From positions 124,001 to 188,000 of the forward strand of contig JADFXG010000002.1 of the NCBI GenBank assembly GCA_015233895.1: DNA of 64,000 nucleotides, written 5' to 3'. This DNA comes from Nitrospirota bacterium. GTDB lineage: Bacteria > Nitrospirota > Thermodesulfovibrionia > Thermodesulfovibrionales > Magnetobacteriaceae. This document shows, piece after piece, positions 35,315 through 45,387 of the stretch (the first letter of the stretch is position 1; each line of letters opens with the position of its first letter). The translations under genes were made by a program, and so were the position numbers. Below the pieces are notes generated by a model. That model made no database searches, was not told the origin of the DNA, and saw nothing but the letters and a program-made list of their open reading frames with translations.

Positions 35315-37396
35315 TTAAAGCCCCTTAATTTTTTTTATTACCTCTTCAGCTACACTTTTAGGGAGCTCCTCGTATAACGCAAGCTGCATTGTATAGCTTG
35401 CCCTACCCTGACTATTTGACCTTAAATCAGTTGCATAACCAAACATCTCTGACAGAGGCACATGAGCCTCAATGACCTGAGTCTTACCTCTTTTATTTAT
35501 CTGATGTATCTTTCCTCGCCGTGAATTGAGGTCTCCTATGACATCCCCCATGTAATCCTCAGGGGTCACTACCTCGACACTCATTATAGGCTCAAGAAGC
35601 ACAGGTTTTGCCCTGGAAACAGCCTCCTTTAAAGCCATTGAGCCTGCAATTTTGAAGGCCATCTCTGATGAGTCCACCTCATGGTAGGATCCGTCATACA
35701 GAGTGGCTTTTACATCCACAAGGGGATATCCGGCCACAACACCAACATTGATGGCCTCCCTCATGCCTGCCTCTACTGCTGATATATATTCTCTCGGCAC
35801 TGATCCGCCGATTATCTTATTTTCAAACTCAAACCCTTTACCTCTCTCAAGAGGTTCTATCCTTATCTTTACGTGGCCATACTGACCCCTGCCCCCGGTT
35901 TGCCTGATGTACTTACCCTCGGCATCGGCACTGTCCTTTATGGCTTCTCTGTATGCTACCTGTGGTTTTCCAACATTTGCGCCAACCTTAAACTCTCTGA
36001 TCAGGCGGTCTGTGATTATCTCAAGATGTAGCTCGCCCATACCGGATATAAGAGTCTGTCCGGTTTCCTCGTTATATGACATCTTAAAAGATGGGTCTTC
36101 TTGTGTAAGTTTTCCCAGCGACTGAAACAGCTTATCCCTGTCGTCTTTAGTTTTAGGCTCTATCGCTACCGAGATAACAGGCTCCGGAAACTTCATAGAC
36201 TCAAGTATGACCGGACTCTTCTCAAAGCAAAGAGTGTCGCCGGTAAGTGTATTTTTAAGCCCTACTATGGCCGCTATATCACCGGCACTTATCTCATCTA
36301 TCTCTTCGCGCTTATTAGCGTGTATTCTTAATAGCCTGCTGATTCTTTCCTTTTTTGCCTTTGTGGAATTATACACGTAAGAACCACTTGCCAAAACTCC
36401 TGAGTAAACCCTTATAAAGGATAACTGCCCAACATATGGGTCAGTCATTATTTTAAAAGCAAGCGCAGCAAAAGGCTCATCATAAGAAGCCGTGCGGATG
36501 GCCTCGCTATTGTCATCGGGATTTATCCCTTTAATGGCTTCAACGTCAAGCGGCGATGGCAGGTACTTTATTATACCGTCAAGGAGCATCTGTACACCTT
36601 TGTTTTTAAATGCCGCTCCGCACAGTACAGGAGTTATCAGTCTGGCTGCCACACCTTTTCTTATTGCCTCATTTATCTCCGGCTCCGTTATCTCTTTCCC
36701 GTTTAAATATTTTTCCATTATTGCATCATCAAGCTCGGAAACAGACTCAAGGAGTTTTTCTCTGTACTTAAGGGCTAATTCCATTAACTCGGTTGGGATC
36801 TCATCCTCTACGTAGCTTGACCCCAGTGCCTCGTCATCAAAGTAATAGGCCTTCATTCTAACCAGATCAACCGGCCCTCTGAAGTTTTCCTCTGAGCCCA
36901 TAGGAATCTGTAAAGGAACCGGATTTGCCCCCAACTTTTCCACCATAGAATCCACAGACATGTAAAAATCTGATCCCATTCTGTCCATCTTATTAAGAAA
37001 CGCTATTCTTGGGACTTCATACCGCTCAGCCTGCCTCCACACTGTCTCTGTTTGAGGCTCCACCCCCGATACGGAGTCAAGCAGTATTACTGCCCCGTCA
37101 AGAACCCGAAGGGATCTTTCCACCTCTATGGTGAAATCCACATGCCCGGGTGTATCTATTATATTAATCTTGTTATCTTTCCAATAACAGGTAGTTGCCG
37201 CAGAGGTTATCGTTATTCCGCGTTCCTGCTCCTGAGGCATCCAGTCCATCACGGCAGTGCCGTCGTGAACTTCTCCTATTTTATAAGTAACTCCGGTGTA
37301 GTAGAGAATTCTCTCCGTAGTCGTTGTTTTACCTGCGTCAATATGAGCCATAATGCCGATATTGCGGGTTTTTTCAAGTGAAAATCGTTCAGACAT
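35315..37396 (-). CDS. fusA: Elongation factor G
   Basis: 693 residues. EF-G drives translocation and, with RRF, ribosome recycling. G1 [20 protein letters not shown]2 [18 protein letters not shown]3 [20 protein letters not shown] and G4 NKMDR are present. Domains III-V carry [39 protein letters not shown] and [20 protein letters not shown]. The length matches classical EF-G. It lies ten bases after rpsG. Confidence 0.98.
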   Translation of the reverse strand: MSERFSLEKTRNIGIMAHIDAGKTTTTERILYYTGVTYKIGEVHDGTAVMDWMPQEQERGITITSAATTCYWKDNKINIIDTPGHVDFTIEVERSLRVLDGAVILLDSVSGVEPQTETVWRQAERYEVPRIAFLNKMDRMGSDFYMSVDSMVEKLGANPVPLQIPMGSEENFRGPVDLVRMKAYYFDDEALGSSYVEDEIPTELMELALKYREKLLESVSELDDAIMEKYLNGKEITEPEINEAIRKGVAARLITPVLCGAAFKNKGVQMLLDGIIKYLPSPLDVEAIKGINPDDNSEAIRTASYDEPFAALAFKIMTDPYVGQLSFIRVYSGVLASGSYVYNSTKAKKERISRLLRIHANKREEIDEISAGDIAAIVGLKNTLTGDTLCFEKSPVILESMKFPEPVISVAIEPKTKDDRDKLFQSLGKLTQEDPSFKMSYNEETGQTLISGMGELHLEIITDRLIREFKVGANVGKPQVAYREAIKDSADAEGKYIRQTGGRGQYGHVKIRIEPLERGKGFEFENKIIGGSVPREYISAVEAGMREAINVGVVAGYPLVDVKATLYDGSYHEVDSSEMAFKIAGSMALKEAVSRAKPVLLEPIMSVEVVTPEDYMGDVIGDLNSRRGKIHQINKRGKTQVIEAHVPLSEMFGYATDLRSNSQGRASYTMQLALYEELPKSVAEEVIKKIKGL

Positions 37397-37405
37397 TTAT
37401 TTGTA

Positions 37406-37876
37406 TTACCATCTGTAGTGAGCAAAGGCTTTATTAGCTTCTGCCATTTTATGAGTATCTTCTTTTTTCTTTATAGAACTTCCAACACTGTTGAAAGCAT
37501 CAACAAGTTCGCCTGCAAGCCGGTCGGTCATCGTTTTTTCATTACGGCCTCGGGCATAATTAATTATCCACCTGAAGGCAAGAGCGAGCCTTCTCTGGGG
37601 CCTTATTTCTACAGGCACCTGATATGTCGCCCCACCAACCCTGCGGGGTTTTACTTCTATAAGAGGTTTAACATTCTCTATAGAGGTTTTAAACACCTTC
37701 AGAGGATCCTCGTTTGTTTTGGTTTTAATGACATCAAAAGCACCATAACAGATTCTCTCAGCTATCGCCTTCTTGCCATCCTCAACCAGTATGTTAATAA
37801 ACTTTCCGACCAGCTTGCTATTATATAAGGGGTCGGGCAATATTTCTTTTTTCTCAGCTACTCTTCTTCTTGGCAT
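37406..37876 (-). CDS. rpsG: 30S ribosomal protein S7
   Basis: 156 residues: [80 protein letters not shown] and [21 protein letters not shown]7 organises the head and, in E. coli, regulates the str operon. It begins 13 bases after rpsL. Confidence 0.98.
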   Translation of the reverse strand: MPRRRVAEKKEILPDPLYNSKLVGKFINILVEDGKKAIAERICYGAFDVIKTKTNEDPLKVFKTSIENVKPLIEVKPRRVGGATYQVPVEIRPQRRLALAFRWIINYARGRNEKTMTDRLAGELVDAFNSVGSSIKKKEDTHKMAEANKAFAHYRW

Positions 37877-37889
37877 TTCCTAATCCTCA

Positions 37890-38261
37890 TTATTTAGGCT
37901 TTTTGGCTCCGTACTTAGAGCGCCCTCGTCTTCTGTCGGCAACACCGGTAGTATCAAGTGTTCCTCTTATTATATGGTACCGCACACCTGGAAGGTCCTT
38001 TACACGTCCTCCCCTAATCAACACAATCGAGTGCTCCTGCAGGTTGTGGCCAACCCCAGGTATATAGGCTGTTACTTCAAAGCCGTTTGTCAATCGCACT
38101 CTGGCAACTTTTCTCAATGCCGAGTTCGGTTTCTTGGGCGTAGTAGTATAAACTCTCACGCACACTCCCCTTCTCTGAGGACACTCCTCTAAAGCTGGAC
38201 TCTTGGTCTTCTTTATGACCTGCTCTCTACCTTTCCTGACTAACTGCGATATAGTCGGCAA
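37890..38261 (-). CDS. rpsL: 30S ribosomal protein S12
   Basis: 123 residues, TTG start four bases after GGAGG. uS12 blocks: [40 protein letters not shown] (Lys in PKKPNSA, the usual streptomycin-sensitive state), [20 protein letters not shown] and [20 protein letters not shown]. First gene of the run, with its own promoter; rpoBC is not upstream. Confidence 0.98.
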   Translation of the reverse strand: MPTISQLVRKGREQVIKKTKSPALEECPQRRGVCVRVYTTTPKKPNSALRKVARVRLTNGFEVTAYIPGVGHNLQEHSIVLIRGGRVKDLPGVRYHIIRGTLDTTGVADRRRGRSKYGAKKPK

Positions 38262-38305
38262 TGTTCCTCCAAACTAATTTGTATTAGTATTTTTCACAAA
38301 GGTGA

Positions 38306-38335
38306 ATTATAAAACAGAAGTTTTAACTTTGTCAA
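38306..38335 (-). promoter_or_regulatory. Consensus sigma70 promoter for rpsL and the str-S10 run
   Basis: On the minus strand TTGACA (38335-38330), 18-base spacer and TATAAT (38311-38306), both hexamers perfect, about 45 bases ahead of the rpsL start. This is the strongest promoter seen in the window. The rest of the roughly 400-base gap between rpsL and the DUF697 gene is AT-rich and shows no gene. Confidence 0.85.
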
Positions 38336-38572
38336 GTATAAATTTACTTTTTTTAGAACTTAATTTTTTGGTATCTCCCTAAACAAATTAATATCATAAA
38401 ACCGTATCATGGAAAGATTATATATAATCTAATATTAGAAAGTAAAGCACTCAAAAAAAATAATTGAATGCAGTAAGCTCCGGAAATGAAACATTGAATT
38501 CCTTCTTTCGGAGTTAACACAATAAGCTTTTGCATTATTTATTGATATATAGTCACTGAAGATTTCTAAAAA

Positions 38573-38602
38573 TTGACAAAATATATGTTATTTTAATAAA
38601 AT
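38573..38602 (+). promoter_or_regulatory. Candidate sigma70 promoter for the DUF697-polyketide synthase run
   Basis: TTGACA (38573-38578), 18-base spacer, TAAAAT (38597-38602), about 70 bases upstream of the DUF697 start at 38671. It is the only good promoter-like pair seen upstream of the synthase genes. Confidence 0.6.
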
Positions 38603-38670
38603 CACTTGAGTGTGAAGTAAGGATTCACTATTATGTTAATCCTAAAATAAAGTATCAAGGAGGCATGGAT

Positions 38671-39186
38671 ATGGAAAACACTATTATTGAGGGTAAAAAA
38701 ATTCTTACATTAGCAGAAGTTAACGCAAGGCTTGCTGAAACTGACAAGCTAATCAAAAATCATGCTCTGTACTCTATAGGCGTTGGTCTTATACCGATGC
38801 CTGTTGTGGATTTTGTTGCATTAAACGCCCTGCAATTAAATTTGATCCGTAAGCTGTCTAACCTGTATGATGTACCGTTTCTAAAAGAAAAAGGCAAAAA
38901 AATGATAGGCACTCTTATTGGCAGCGGTATTCCTGTAGTATTGTCCAGCACTGTGGCAAGTTTGCTTAAATTCATTCCAGTCATAGGTTACACTACCGCT
39001 TCACTCAGCATATCAATAGTAGGCGGAGCCTCCACATATGCTCTCGGTAAGGTTTTTGTGCAGCACTTTGAATCAGGCGGCACTTTTCTTGATTTTGACC
39101 CGATGGCAGTTAAGGAGTACTTCGCTAAGGAATTTAAAGAAGGCCAGGGTCTTTTAAGTGAATTGAGCGGGAGTGCCACTCGTTAA
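38671..39186 (+). CDS. DUF697-family membrane protein coupled to the first synthase
   Basis: 171 residues from ATG 38671, seven bases after AAGGAGG; the ATG at 38665 is too close. DUF697-type features: ETDKLIKNHALYSIGVGLIP, MPVVDFVALNALQLNLIRKL, then SGIPVVLSSTVASLLKFIPV and IGYTTASLSISIVGGASTYA with two hydrophobic segments, and ALGKVFVQHFESGGTFLDF. Relatives are YcjF-like or fused to GTPases; the role is unknown. The 3' end overlaps the synthase start by 14 bases, so the two are probably translated together. No link of this family to polyketide making is known to me. Confidence 0.75.
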   Translation: MENTIIEGKKILTLAEVNARLAETDKLIKNHALYSIGVGLIPMPVVDFVALNALQLNLIRKLSNLYDVPFLKEKGKKMIGTLIGSGIPVVLSSTVASLLKFIPVIGYTTASLSISIVGGASTYALGKVFVQHFESGGTFLDFDPMAVKEYFAKEFKEGQGLLSELSGSATR

Positions 39187-42100
39187 AATTATCCCCCTGT
39201 CAAAGCCCGGCTCAAACACATCGGTCAATGACGGCAGGATAGATGTCTCAGCTATTGTCAAGGACTGTATTGCAAGTGTCCTTGACAAAAAGGGGTTAAG
39301 CAGTTTTTCAGAGGACACTCCCTTTGTGGAAATAGGGGTTGATTCTTTGGGACTTACTGAGATAAGTTCAAAACTGGGGCAGCAATTAGGTGTGGATATT
39401 GATGAAACCGCTTTTTTCCAGTACTCTACACCGTCTGCTATGTCAGGTTATCTGAGTTCAAAGATTTCTCCTGACAATGTAAACGTGAGTGATTTGCATA
39501 ATGACTCAGACACCTCAGCCTCTGCAGTAGATGGACAGTCAATAGCCGTCATAGGTGTGGCTTGCCGTTTTCCGGGTAATGTTAACACTGCGGAGGATTT
39601 CCTGGCACTCCTTAAAAACGGTGTTGATGCTGTTACGGATGTGCCAAAGAGCCGGTGGGACGCAGAGGCTTACTATGGCGCTGCCGCTCAAACCCCCGGA
39701 AAGATTATAAGCAAACGAGGCGGATTTATAGACGGCGTTGATATGTTTGATGCCGATTTTTTCAATATCTCTCCACGTGAGGCAGCACGCATGGACCCTC
39801 AGCAGCGGCTTTTACTTGAGACCACATGGGAGGCGCTTGAAGCTGCCGCCATAGTGCCGGAAACGCTTAAGGGAACACGCACAGGTGTGTTTGTAGGCGC
39901 ATTTACCCACAACCTCAGACATTCCGGCACAGAGGATTTCGATATGTACTATGCTACCGGTAACTCGGTCTCTATGCTGGCCGGACGTATCTCATATGTG
40001 TTTGGCTTAAGAGGACCCGCTATGGCAATTGACACAGCGTGTTCCTCCTCTTTGGTTGCCGTGCATCTTGCTGCAAGAAGCATTATAGACGGAGAGAGTG
40101 ACATGGGGTTAGCATTTGGAATCAACCTTATTCTCTCTCCCGAATTAAGCATCGCTTTTTCACAGGCGGGAATGCTTGCGCCCGATGGAAAGTGCAAAAC
40201 GTTTGACGCATCGGCAGACGGCTATGTAAGAAGCGAGGGCTGTGCCGCTATAGTGCTAAAACCTCTGTCAAAGGCAATAGCGGATGGCAATCAGGTTTTA
40301 GCAGTAATCCGGGGCAGTGCTGTAAATCAGGACGGCGCAAGCAATGGTCTGACCGCTCCGGATGTCGGCGCTCAGGAGAGAGTCATAGCTGATGCACTTA
40401 GAAGAGCCGGCGTTGCACCACATGAAATATCGTATGTGGAAACTCATGGTACGGGTACCCCTCTTGGAGATCCAATTGAAATAAAAGCAATAGAAAACGT
40501 ATATGGTAAAGACAGAGGAAACGACAACACTCTTGTGATAGGCTCGGTAAAGACAAATATTGGTCATGCTGAGGCAGCATCGGGAATAGCTGGACTCTTA
40601 AAAGTAGTACTATCATTAAAATATAGCTTCATACCGCAACACCTGCACTTTAGTGCTCCCAATCCAAACATTCATCTTGAAAAAATACCGGCTGTCATAC
40701 CGGTAAAAAAATTTCCATGGGAAAGAACCGTTACAAAAAAACGGCTTGCCGGCGTCAGCTCTTTTGGTTTCAGCGGGACAAACGCTCACGTCATAGTTGA
40801 AGAGGCGCCTCTCCCTTTACCATCATCAGATGGAGCCAGACCTTTTAATTTGCTAACTATCTCTGCGAAAACCGTTACAGCTTTAAAAGAGACTGCTGAC
40901 AGATATGTTTTATATATAAAGTCACACAATGAAATCCCTGTTGAGGATATCTGTTTCACTGCCAATACCGGACGAACCAAATTTGGAAAACGTACGGCAA
41001 TTGTGGCAGACTCTGGCAAATCGTTGGCTGAAAAGCTAATATCTTTCAGAGACGGCGTACAAACAAGTGGGGTATTGACTGTAAGCAAGCAGATTGACAA
41101 CCCCGCTGTTGCGTTTCTCTTTACAGGACAAGGTTCACAGTACAAAGAAATGGGACGGGCGCTTTATGAGTCGGAGACTGTGTTTAAGGATACTCTAAAC
41201 ACTTGCAGTGAAATATTATCTGAACGGCTAAAACCGACAATCGTTGAGCTCCTTTATAGCAAGGATGTGGACGGTGCGTTGCTTGATGAGACAATTTTTA
41301 CGCAACCCGTAATTTTTGCCGTTGAGTATGCCCTGTGCGAGTTATGGAAATCGTGGGGGGTTAAACCGTCCTGCGTTATGGGACACAGTGTGGGAGAGTA
41401 TGTGGCGGCATGTATAGCCGGAGTCTTTAGCCTTGAAGATGCCCTTAAGTTAATCAGTGTACGAGGCGCTCTGATGCAAAGAATTTCTGAGCCAGGAGCA
41501 ATGGCTGCGGTTTTATCCGATGAAAAAACAGTACTACGGTTTATTGAAAAATACGCCGACAGTGTGTCTTTGGCTGCCTTAAACGGCCCCGATAACACAG
41601 TAATATCCGGCAAAAAGGAAACAGTTGACGCGCTTATCCGGACGTTTGAACAAAACTCCATACCAGTGCGCAGTTTAAAAGTCTCACATGCCTTTCACTC
41701 ACCGCTTATGGAACCTATGCTTGAAGAGTTTCGCTCAGTTCTGCAAACCGTCAGTTTTTCTAAGCCTGAAATTAATATTATATCCAACGTAACCGGAGAT
41801 TTTATAACCGATGAGCTCACATCTCCCGGCTACTGGATAAACCACGTGATGAAACCGGTTCGCTTTGCCGATGGGATGAAAAAAATTGCCGATGCCTCAT
41901 ACAAATTGTTTTTAGAGGTTGGCGCAAAACCAATACTTACCGGTATGGGAATGAGAGCTTTAAAAGGAAATGATTTTATTTGGTGTCCCACTCTTAAAGA
42001 AGGTAAACACGATCTTCAGGTGATGTTAGAAAGTCTTGGGACAATGTCTGTTTATGGCGTTTCCGTTGACTTTGACGGCTTTTATCGTAATGTTAAAAAG

Positions 42101-45100
42101 CAAAAAGTTATGCTCCCTACGTATCCGTTTCAAAGACGCCGGTATGAGCTAAATTATAGCTCAGTTATGCAAAAGAAGGATTTTTCAGATGATTCATGGA
42201 AACAATTACTATATAACGTAGTGTGGGAAAAGTCAGGCACCCGTAAGTTTTCACTTCACAATATTGACTTACCTGATACCGGTGCAAAAAAATACGGCAC
42301 ACTTGTTTCTGAGCTTGAAAAGCTAAGTCTTGAGTTTATAATTGACGCCCTCAGACAGCTTAACTGGACATTTCATGAAGGCGGGTTTGTCACAACAGAT
42401 GAGATAGCAAATCGTCTTGGAATAACAGAGCGTCATAAGCGGCTTTTCAACCGCCTCCTTGAAATTCTTAAAGAGGAGGGTATCGTTGTTAGTAAAAATG
42501 ATACATGGGCAAACAAAACAATTCCGGAAAATATCAATCCTTTGTCACATGCTAAAGTTATTGGTGAGACATACGGTGAGGCTGAAAACGAGCTTTCAAT
42601 TCTAACCCTGTGTGGGAAAAATCTTTCTGATGTCTTAATTGGTAAAACCGACCCGCTGCATCTTCTTTTTCCCGATGCCGATACCACTAAGCTTACCGGA
42701 CTCTATCAAAACTCACCAACATTTAGTCCGCTAAATACACTACTTGTGAATTTAATTCCAAAACTCATAACCTCCTCCGGTTCAGACATAAGCGTTCTTG
42801 AAATAGGTGCTGGCACAGGCGGCACTACAGCGCGGGTCCTTCCCGCCCTACCCTCTGATTTAGCTAAATACATGTTTACAGATGTAGGCGCTCTCTTTAT
42901 AAACAAAGCACGGCAACGCTTCAGTACAAAATATCCGTTTATGCAGTATCGTGTGCTTGACATGGAAAAGCCGATAGAGCCACAGGGATTTACAGGAGAA
43001 AGATACAACATCATCATTGCTGCTAATGTTTTGCATGCTACAAAAAATTTACGCTTAACACTTGAGCGCCTAAAGACGTTGTTATCTCCTGGCGGTATCC
43101 TTATAGCCGTAGAAGGTGTGGCAAAAAGACGATGGATAGACTTGATTTTTGGCCTTATTGAGGGCTGGTGGAGGTTTGATGATTTTGATCTGCGTCCCTC
43201 ATATCCTCTCATATCCAAAGAGCAGTGGGAGACCACCCTTGTTGAATGCGGATTTAAGGATGTGGCGACTTATGCGGTAGTTGACGATGAGGCAGATGAG
43301 CTGTTCCCTCAACGGCTTGTCGTAGCGGTTAATGATGTGAAAATTGTCAGCTTTGCCTCTGACCAGACAGTTATGATTCTTGGTGATTCAACAGGCACTG
43401 GCACTGAGCTTGCCACTGCACTAAACGATAAACACATTTCTACCATTACAGTAACCAGTGGTGACACATTTAAAAAGCACAACGGTAATCTATATACGGT
43501 TAATTATGAAGACGCAGATAATTTTAAAACTCTTCTACAAAATGTGAAATCCTCCGGCGTAACGTTAAAAAATATTGTTCACACGTGGAGTCTCGGCTTA
43601 AATCTTACAGAAGAGATGAACTTATTCGACATAAACCGCACAATTTCTAAAAGCTGCCTTAGCGCCCTTAATCTGTTAAAAGCCCTTGTGTCGGATGGTA
43701 GCAACAATTATCCGGCACTTATGTTTGTAACTGCCGGTGCACAAGCTGTTGATAACAATACACCTGTAATTTTACATCCGGCACAGGCGGCGCTGTGGGG
43801 ACTTGTACGCACAATGGCCTCCGAGCACCCTGAGTTTCATCCTAAACTGACAGATCTTGAGCCGGGGAATCAATCCCGTTGGACTGATATTTTATTCAAT
43901 GAGCTTATGGATGTTAGCAGTGAAAGCGCGGTTGCCTACCGTAACTCGGAGCGGTATTTGCCAAGACTTAAGGAGTCGCTTGAGCCTCTGTTAGAGCCTG
44001 TGAGTTTTGATGCCTCTGGCACATACCTTATCACAGGGGGTACAGGAGGCATTGGGCTAACACTTGCAAGGTGGATGTCTCAACAGGGAGCAGGTGAGAT
44101 TATTCTTATCAGCCGCAGCGCTCCTAACCCTCAAATGCTTACTGAGCTTACTGCTAAAGGATACAAGATTAGACACGTCGTTGCCGACGTTTCAAAATCA
44201 GAAGAGCTTCGTGCACTGTTTGACAATATAGAACAGACAGGAGCAAGACTCAAGGGAGTTATTCATGCTGCCGGAGTCTTTGACGACAGGCTTTTAGTTG
44301 ACCACAAATGGGAACTCTTTGAAAAAGTGTTTGCTCCAAAGATAACCGGAGCGTGGAACCTCCACTGTCTTACCAAAAATATGAATTTGGACTTTTTTGT
44401 TTTATTTTCATCAGTGACATCAATTATAAACACCACAGGGGTTGCTAACTATGCGGCTGCAAATGCTTTTATGGACAGCCTGGCTCACATGAGGCGCTCA
44501 ATGGGGTTATGCGCTTTAAGTATCAACTGGGGCCCGTGGACAGATACCGGTATGGCCCATGCTGTTGGAGACCAGCGAAGCAGACAGTGGAGCGCTGACG
44601 GAATTGAAACCATCTCGCCTCATGATGCCTTAAACGTTCTTAAACATCATCTTAATTATAGCGGTGCGGGTTTATGTGCAGCAAAGATAGATTGGTCAAA
44701 ATTTTCTAAAAAGTTTTCTAAAGTTGAAGTTAAAACTGAAACAGCAGTTGCAATTACTGAAAAGTTAAAATCCATAGAGCCCACTAAACGCAGGGAGTTG
44801 CTCGCAGACTATGTAACCCGAGTGGCAGCAGCAGTTTTGGGTTTTGACGACGCTACATCTATAGACACAGTGAAAGGTTTTTTCCAGATGGGTATGGATT
44901 CTCTTACCTCTGTTGAATTAAGAAACAGATTGCAGGCGGATTTCAACATTCCCCTTTCTACGACATTTACCTTTAAGTACCCAAACATAGGGGCAGTTAC
45001 CGGGTATCTTATGGATGTGCTTTTTAAAGAAAATACTGAGAGAACCGTTAAAATTACTGAGACGGAAAAGTTGCCTGAGATTGGTTTACAATCAGAGGAC

Positions 45101-45181
45101 ATTGATGATGAGGACATAGATTCAATGATAGAACAAGAGCTTTCAGGGCTTGAAGATTTATTGAGGAAATCTGACCTATGA
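39173..45181 (+). CDS. Type I polyketide synthase 1: ACP-KS-AT-MT-KR-ACP
   Basis: 2002 residues, GTG start inside the DUF697 gene. Domains: an N-terminal carrier (about 22-98, GVDSL, Ser58 for phosphopantetheine); KS (about 122-545, Cys290, His425, His465); AT (about 645-945, GHSVGEY with Ser739; HAFH at 839-842 suggests malonyl-CoA); a helical region and C-methyltransferase (VLEIGAGTGGTTARV, Glu1210, to about 1345); KR (about 1610-1800, GGTGGIG, Tyr1760); ACP (Ser1910). No DH or ER. It should add one unit, methylate the alpha carbon and leave a beta-hydroxyl. An N-terminal ACP without a loading enzyme implies a starter delivered in trans. The C-terminus is an acidic helix (DDEDIDSMIEQELSGLEDLL) resembling a docking tail. 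Confidence 0.92.
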   Translation: MPLVKIIPLSKPGSNTSVNDGRIDVSAIVKDCIASVLDKKGLSSFSEDTPFVEIGVDSLGLTEISSKLGQQLGVDIDETAFFQYSTPSAMSGYLSSKISPDNVNVSDLHNDSDTSASAVDGQSIAVIGVACRFPGNVNTAEDFLALLKNGVDAVTDVPKSRWDAEAYYGAAAQTPGKIISKRGGFIDGVDMFDADFFNISPREAARMDPQQRLLLETTWEALEAAAIVPETLKGTRTGVFVGAFTHNLRHSGTEDFDMYYATGNSVSMLAGRISYVFGLRGPAMAIDTACSSSLVAVHLAARSIIDGESDMGLAFGINLILSPELSIAFSQAGMLAPDGKCKTFDASADGYVRSEGCAAIVLKPLSKAIADGNQVLAVIRGSAVNQDGASNGLTAPDVGAQERVIADALRRAGVAPHEISYVETHGTGTPLGDPIEIKAIENVYGKDRGNDNTLVIGSVKTNIGHAEAASGIAGLLKVVLSLKYSFIPQHLHFSAPNPNIHLEKIPAVIPVKKFPWERTVTKKRLAGVSSFGFSGTNAHVIVEEAPLPLPSSDGARPFNLLTISAKTVTALKETADRYVLYIKSHNEIPVEDICFTANTGRTKFGKRTAIVADSGKSLAEKLISFRDGVQTSGVLTVSKQIDNPAVAFLFTGQGSQYKEMGRALYESETVFKDTLNTCSEILSERLKPTIVELLYSKDVDGALLDETIFTQPVIFAVEYALCELWKSWGVKPSCVMGHSVGEYVAACIAGVFSLEDALKLISVRGALMQRISEPGAMAAVLSDEKTVLRFIEKYADSVSLAALNGPDNTVISGKKETVDALIRTFEQNSIPVRSLKVSHAFHSPLMEPMLEEFRSVLQTVSFSKPEINIISNVTGDFITDELTSPGYWINHVMKPVRFADGMKKIADASYKLFLEVGAKPILTGMGMRALKGNDFIWCPTLKEGKHDLQVMLESLGTMSVYGVSVDFDGFYRNVKKQKVMLPTYPFQRRRYELNYSSVMQKKDFSDDSWKQLLYNVVWEKSGTRKFSLHNIDLPDTGAKKYGTLVSELEKLSLEFIIDALRQLNWTFHEGGFVTTDEIANRLGITERHKRLFNRLLEILKEEGIVVSKNDTWANKTIPENINPLSHAKVIGETYGEAENELSILTLCGKNLSDVLIGKTDPLHLLFPDADTTKLTGLYQNSPTFSPLNTLLVNLIPKLITSSGSDISVLEIGAGTGGTTARVLPALPSDLAKYMFTDVGALFINKARQRFSTKYPFMQYRVLDMEKPIEPQGFTGERYNIIIAANVLHATKNLRLTLERLKTLLSPGGILIAVEGVAKRRWIDLIFGLIEGWWRFDDFDLRPSYPLISKEQWETTLVECGFKDVATYAVVDDEADELFPQRLVVAVNDVKIVSFASDQTVMILGDSTGTGTELATALNDKHISTITVTSGDTFKKHNGNLYTVNYEDADNFKTLLQNVKSSGVTLKNIVHTWSLGLNLTEEMNLFDINRTISKSCLSALNLLKALVSDGSNNYPALMFVTAGAQAVDNNTPVILHPAQAALWGLVRTMASEHPEFHPKLTDLEPGNQSRWTDILFNELMDVSSESAVAYRNSERYLPRLKESLEPLLEPVSFDASGTYLITGGTGGIGLTLARWMSQQGAGEIILISRSAPNPQMLTELTAKGYKIRHVVADVSKSEELRALFDNIEQTGARLKGVIHAAGVFDDRLLVDHKWELFEKVFAPKITGAWNLHCLTKNMNLDFFVLFSSVTSIINTTGVANYAAANAFMDSLAHMRRSMGLCALSINWGPWTDTGMAHAVGDQRSRQWSADGIETISPHDALNVLKHHLNYSGAGLCAAKIDWSKFSKKFSKVEVKTETAVAITEKLKSIEPTKRRELLADYVTRVAAAVLGFDDATSIDTVKGFFQMGMDSLTSVELRNRLQADFNIPLSTTFTFKYPNIGAVTGYLMDVLFKENTERTVKITETEKLPEIGLQSEDIDDEDIDSMIEQELSGLEDLLRKSDL

Positions 45182-45187
45182 TAGAAA

Positions 45188-45325
45188 ACTGGATTCCTGC
45201 TTTCGCAGGAATGACAGAAAAGGAAAAGGAATGACAGAAAAGGAATTAAAAGAAAAGGAAAAGGTAGGAGCGAATAATTATTAGCCCCTACCTCTGTCAT
45301 TCCCGCCTACGAGCGGGAATCCAGT
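45188..45325. repeat. Palindromic repeat element between synthase genes 1 and 2
   Basis: ACTGGATTCCTGCTTTCGCA... (45188-45217) is answered by ...GCGGGAATCCAGT (45294-45325) in inverted order; each arm is itself a small hairpin of the widespread ACTGGATTCCCGC/GCGGGAATGACAG type. Inside are a 17-base tandem repeat (GGAATGACAGAAAAGGA) and a second inverted pair AGGTAGGAGC/GCCCCTACCT. This looks like a MITE or REP pair inserted in the intergenic gap, and could act as a terminator or mRNA stabiliser. Confidence 0.75.
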
Positions 45326-45387
45326 CCTTTTTTTTCAATCTTAAATTTCTTATGAGGACAAATTGATAGTAGCCACTATAAGGATTT

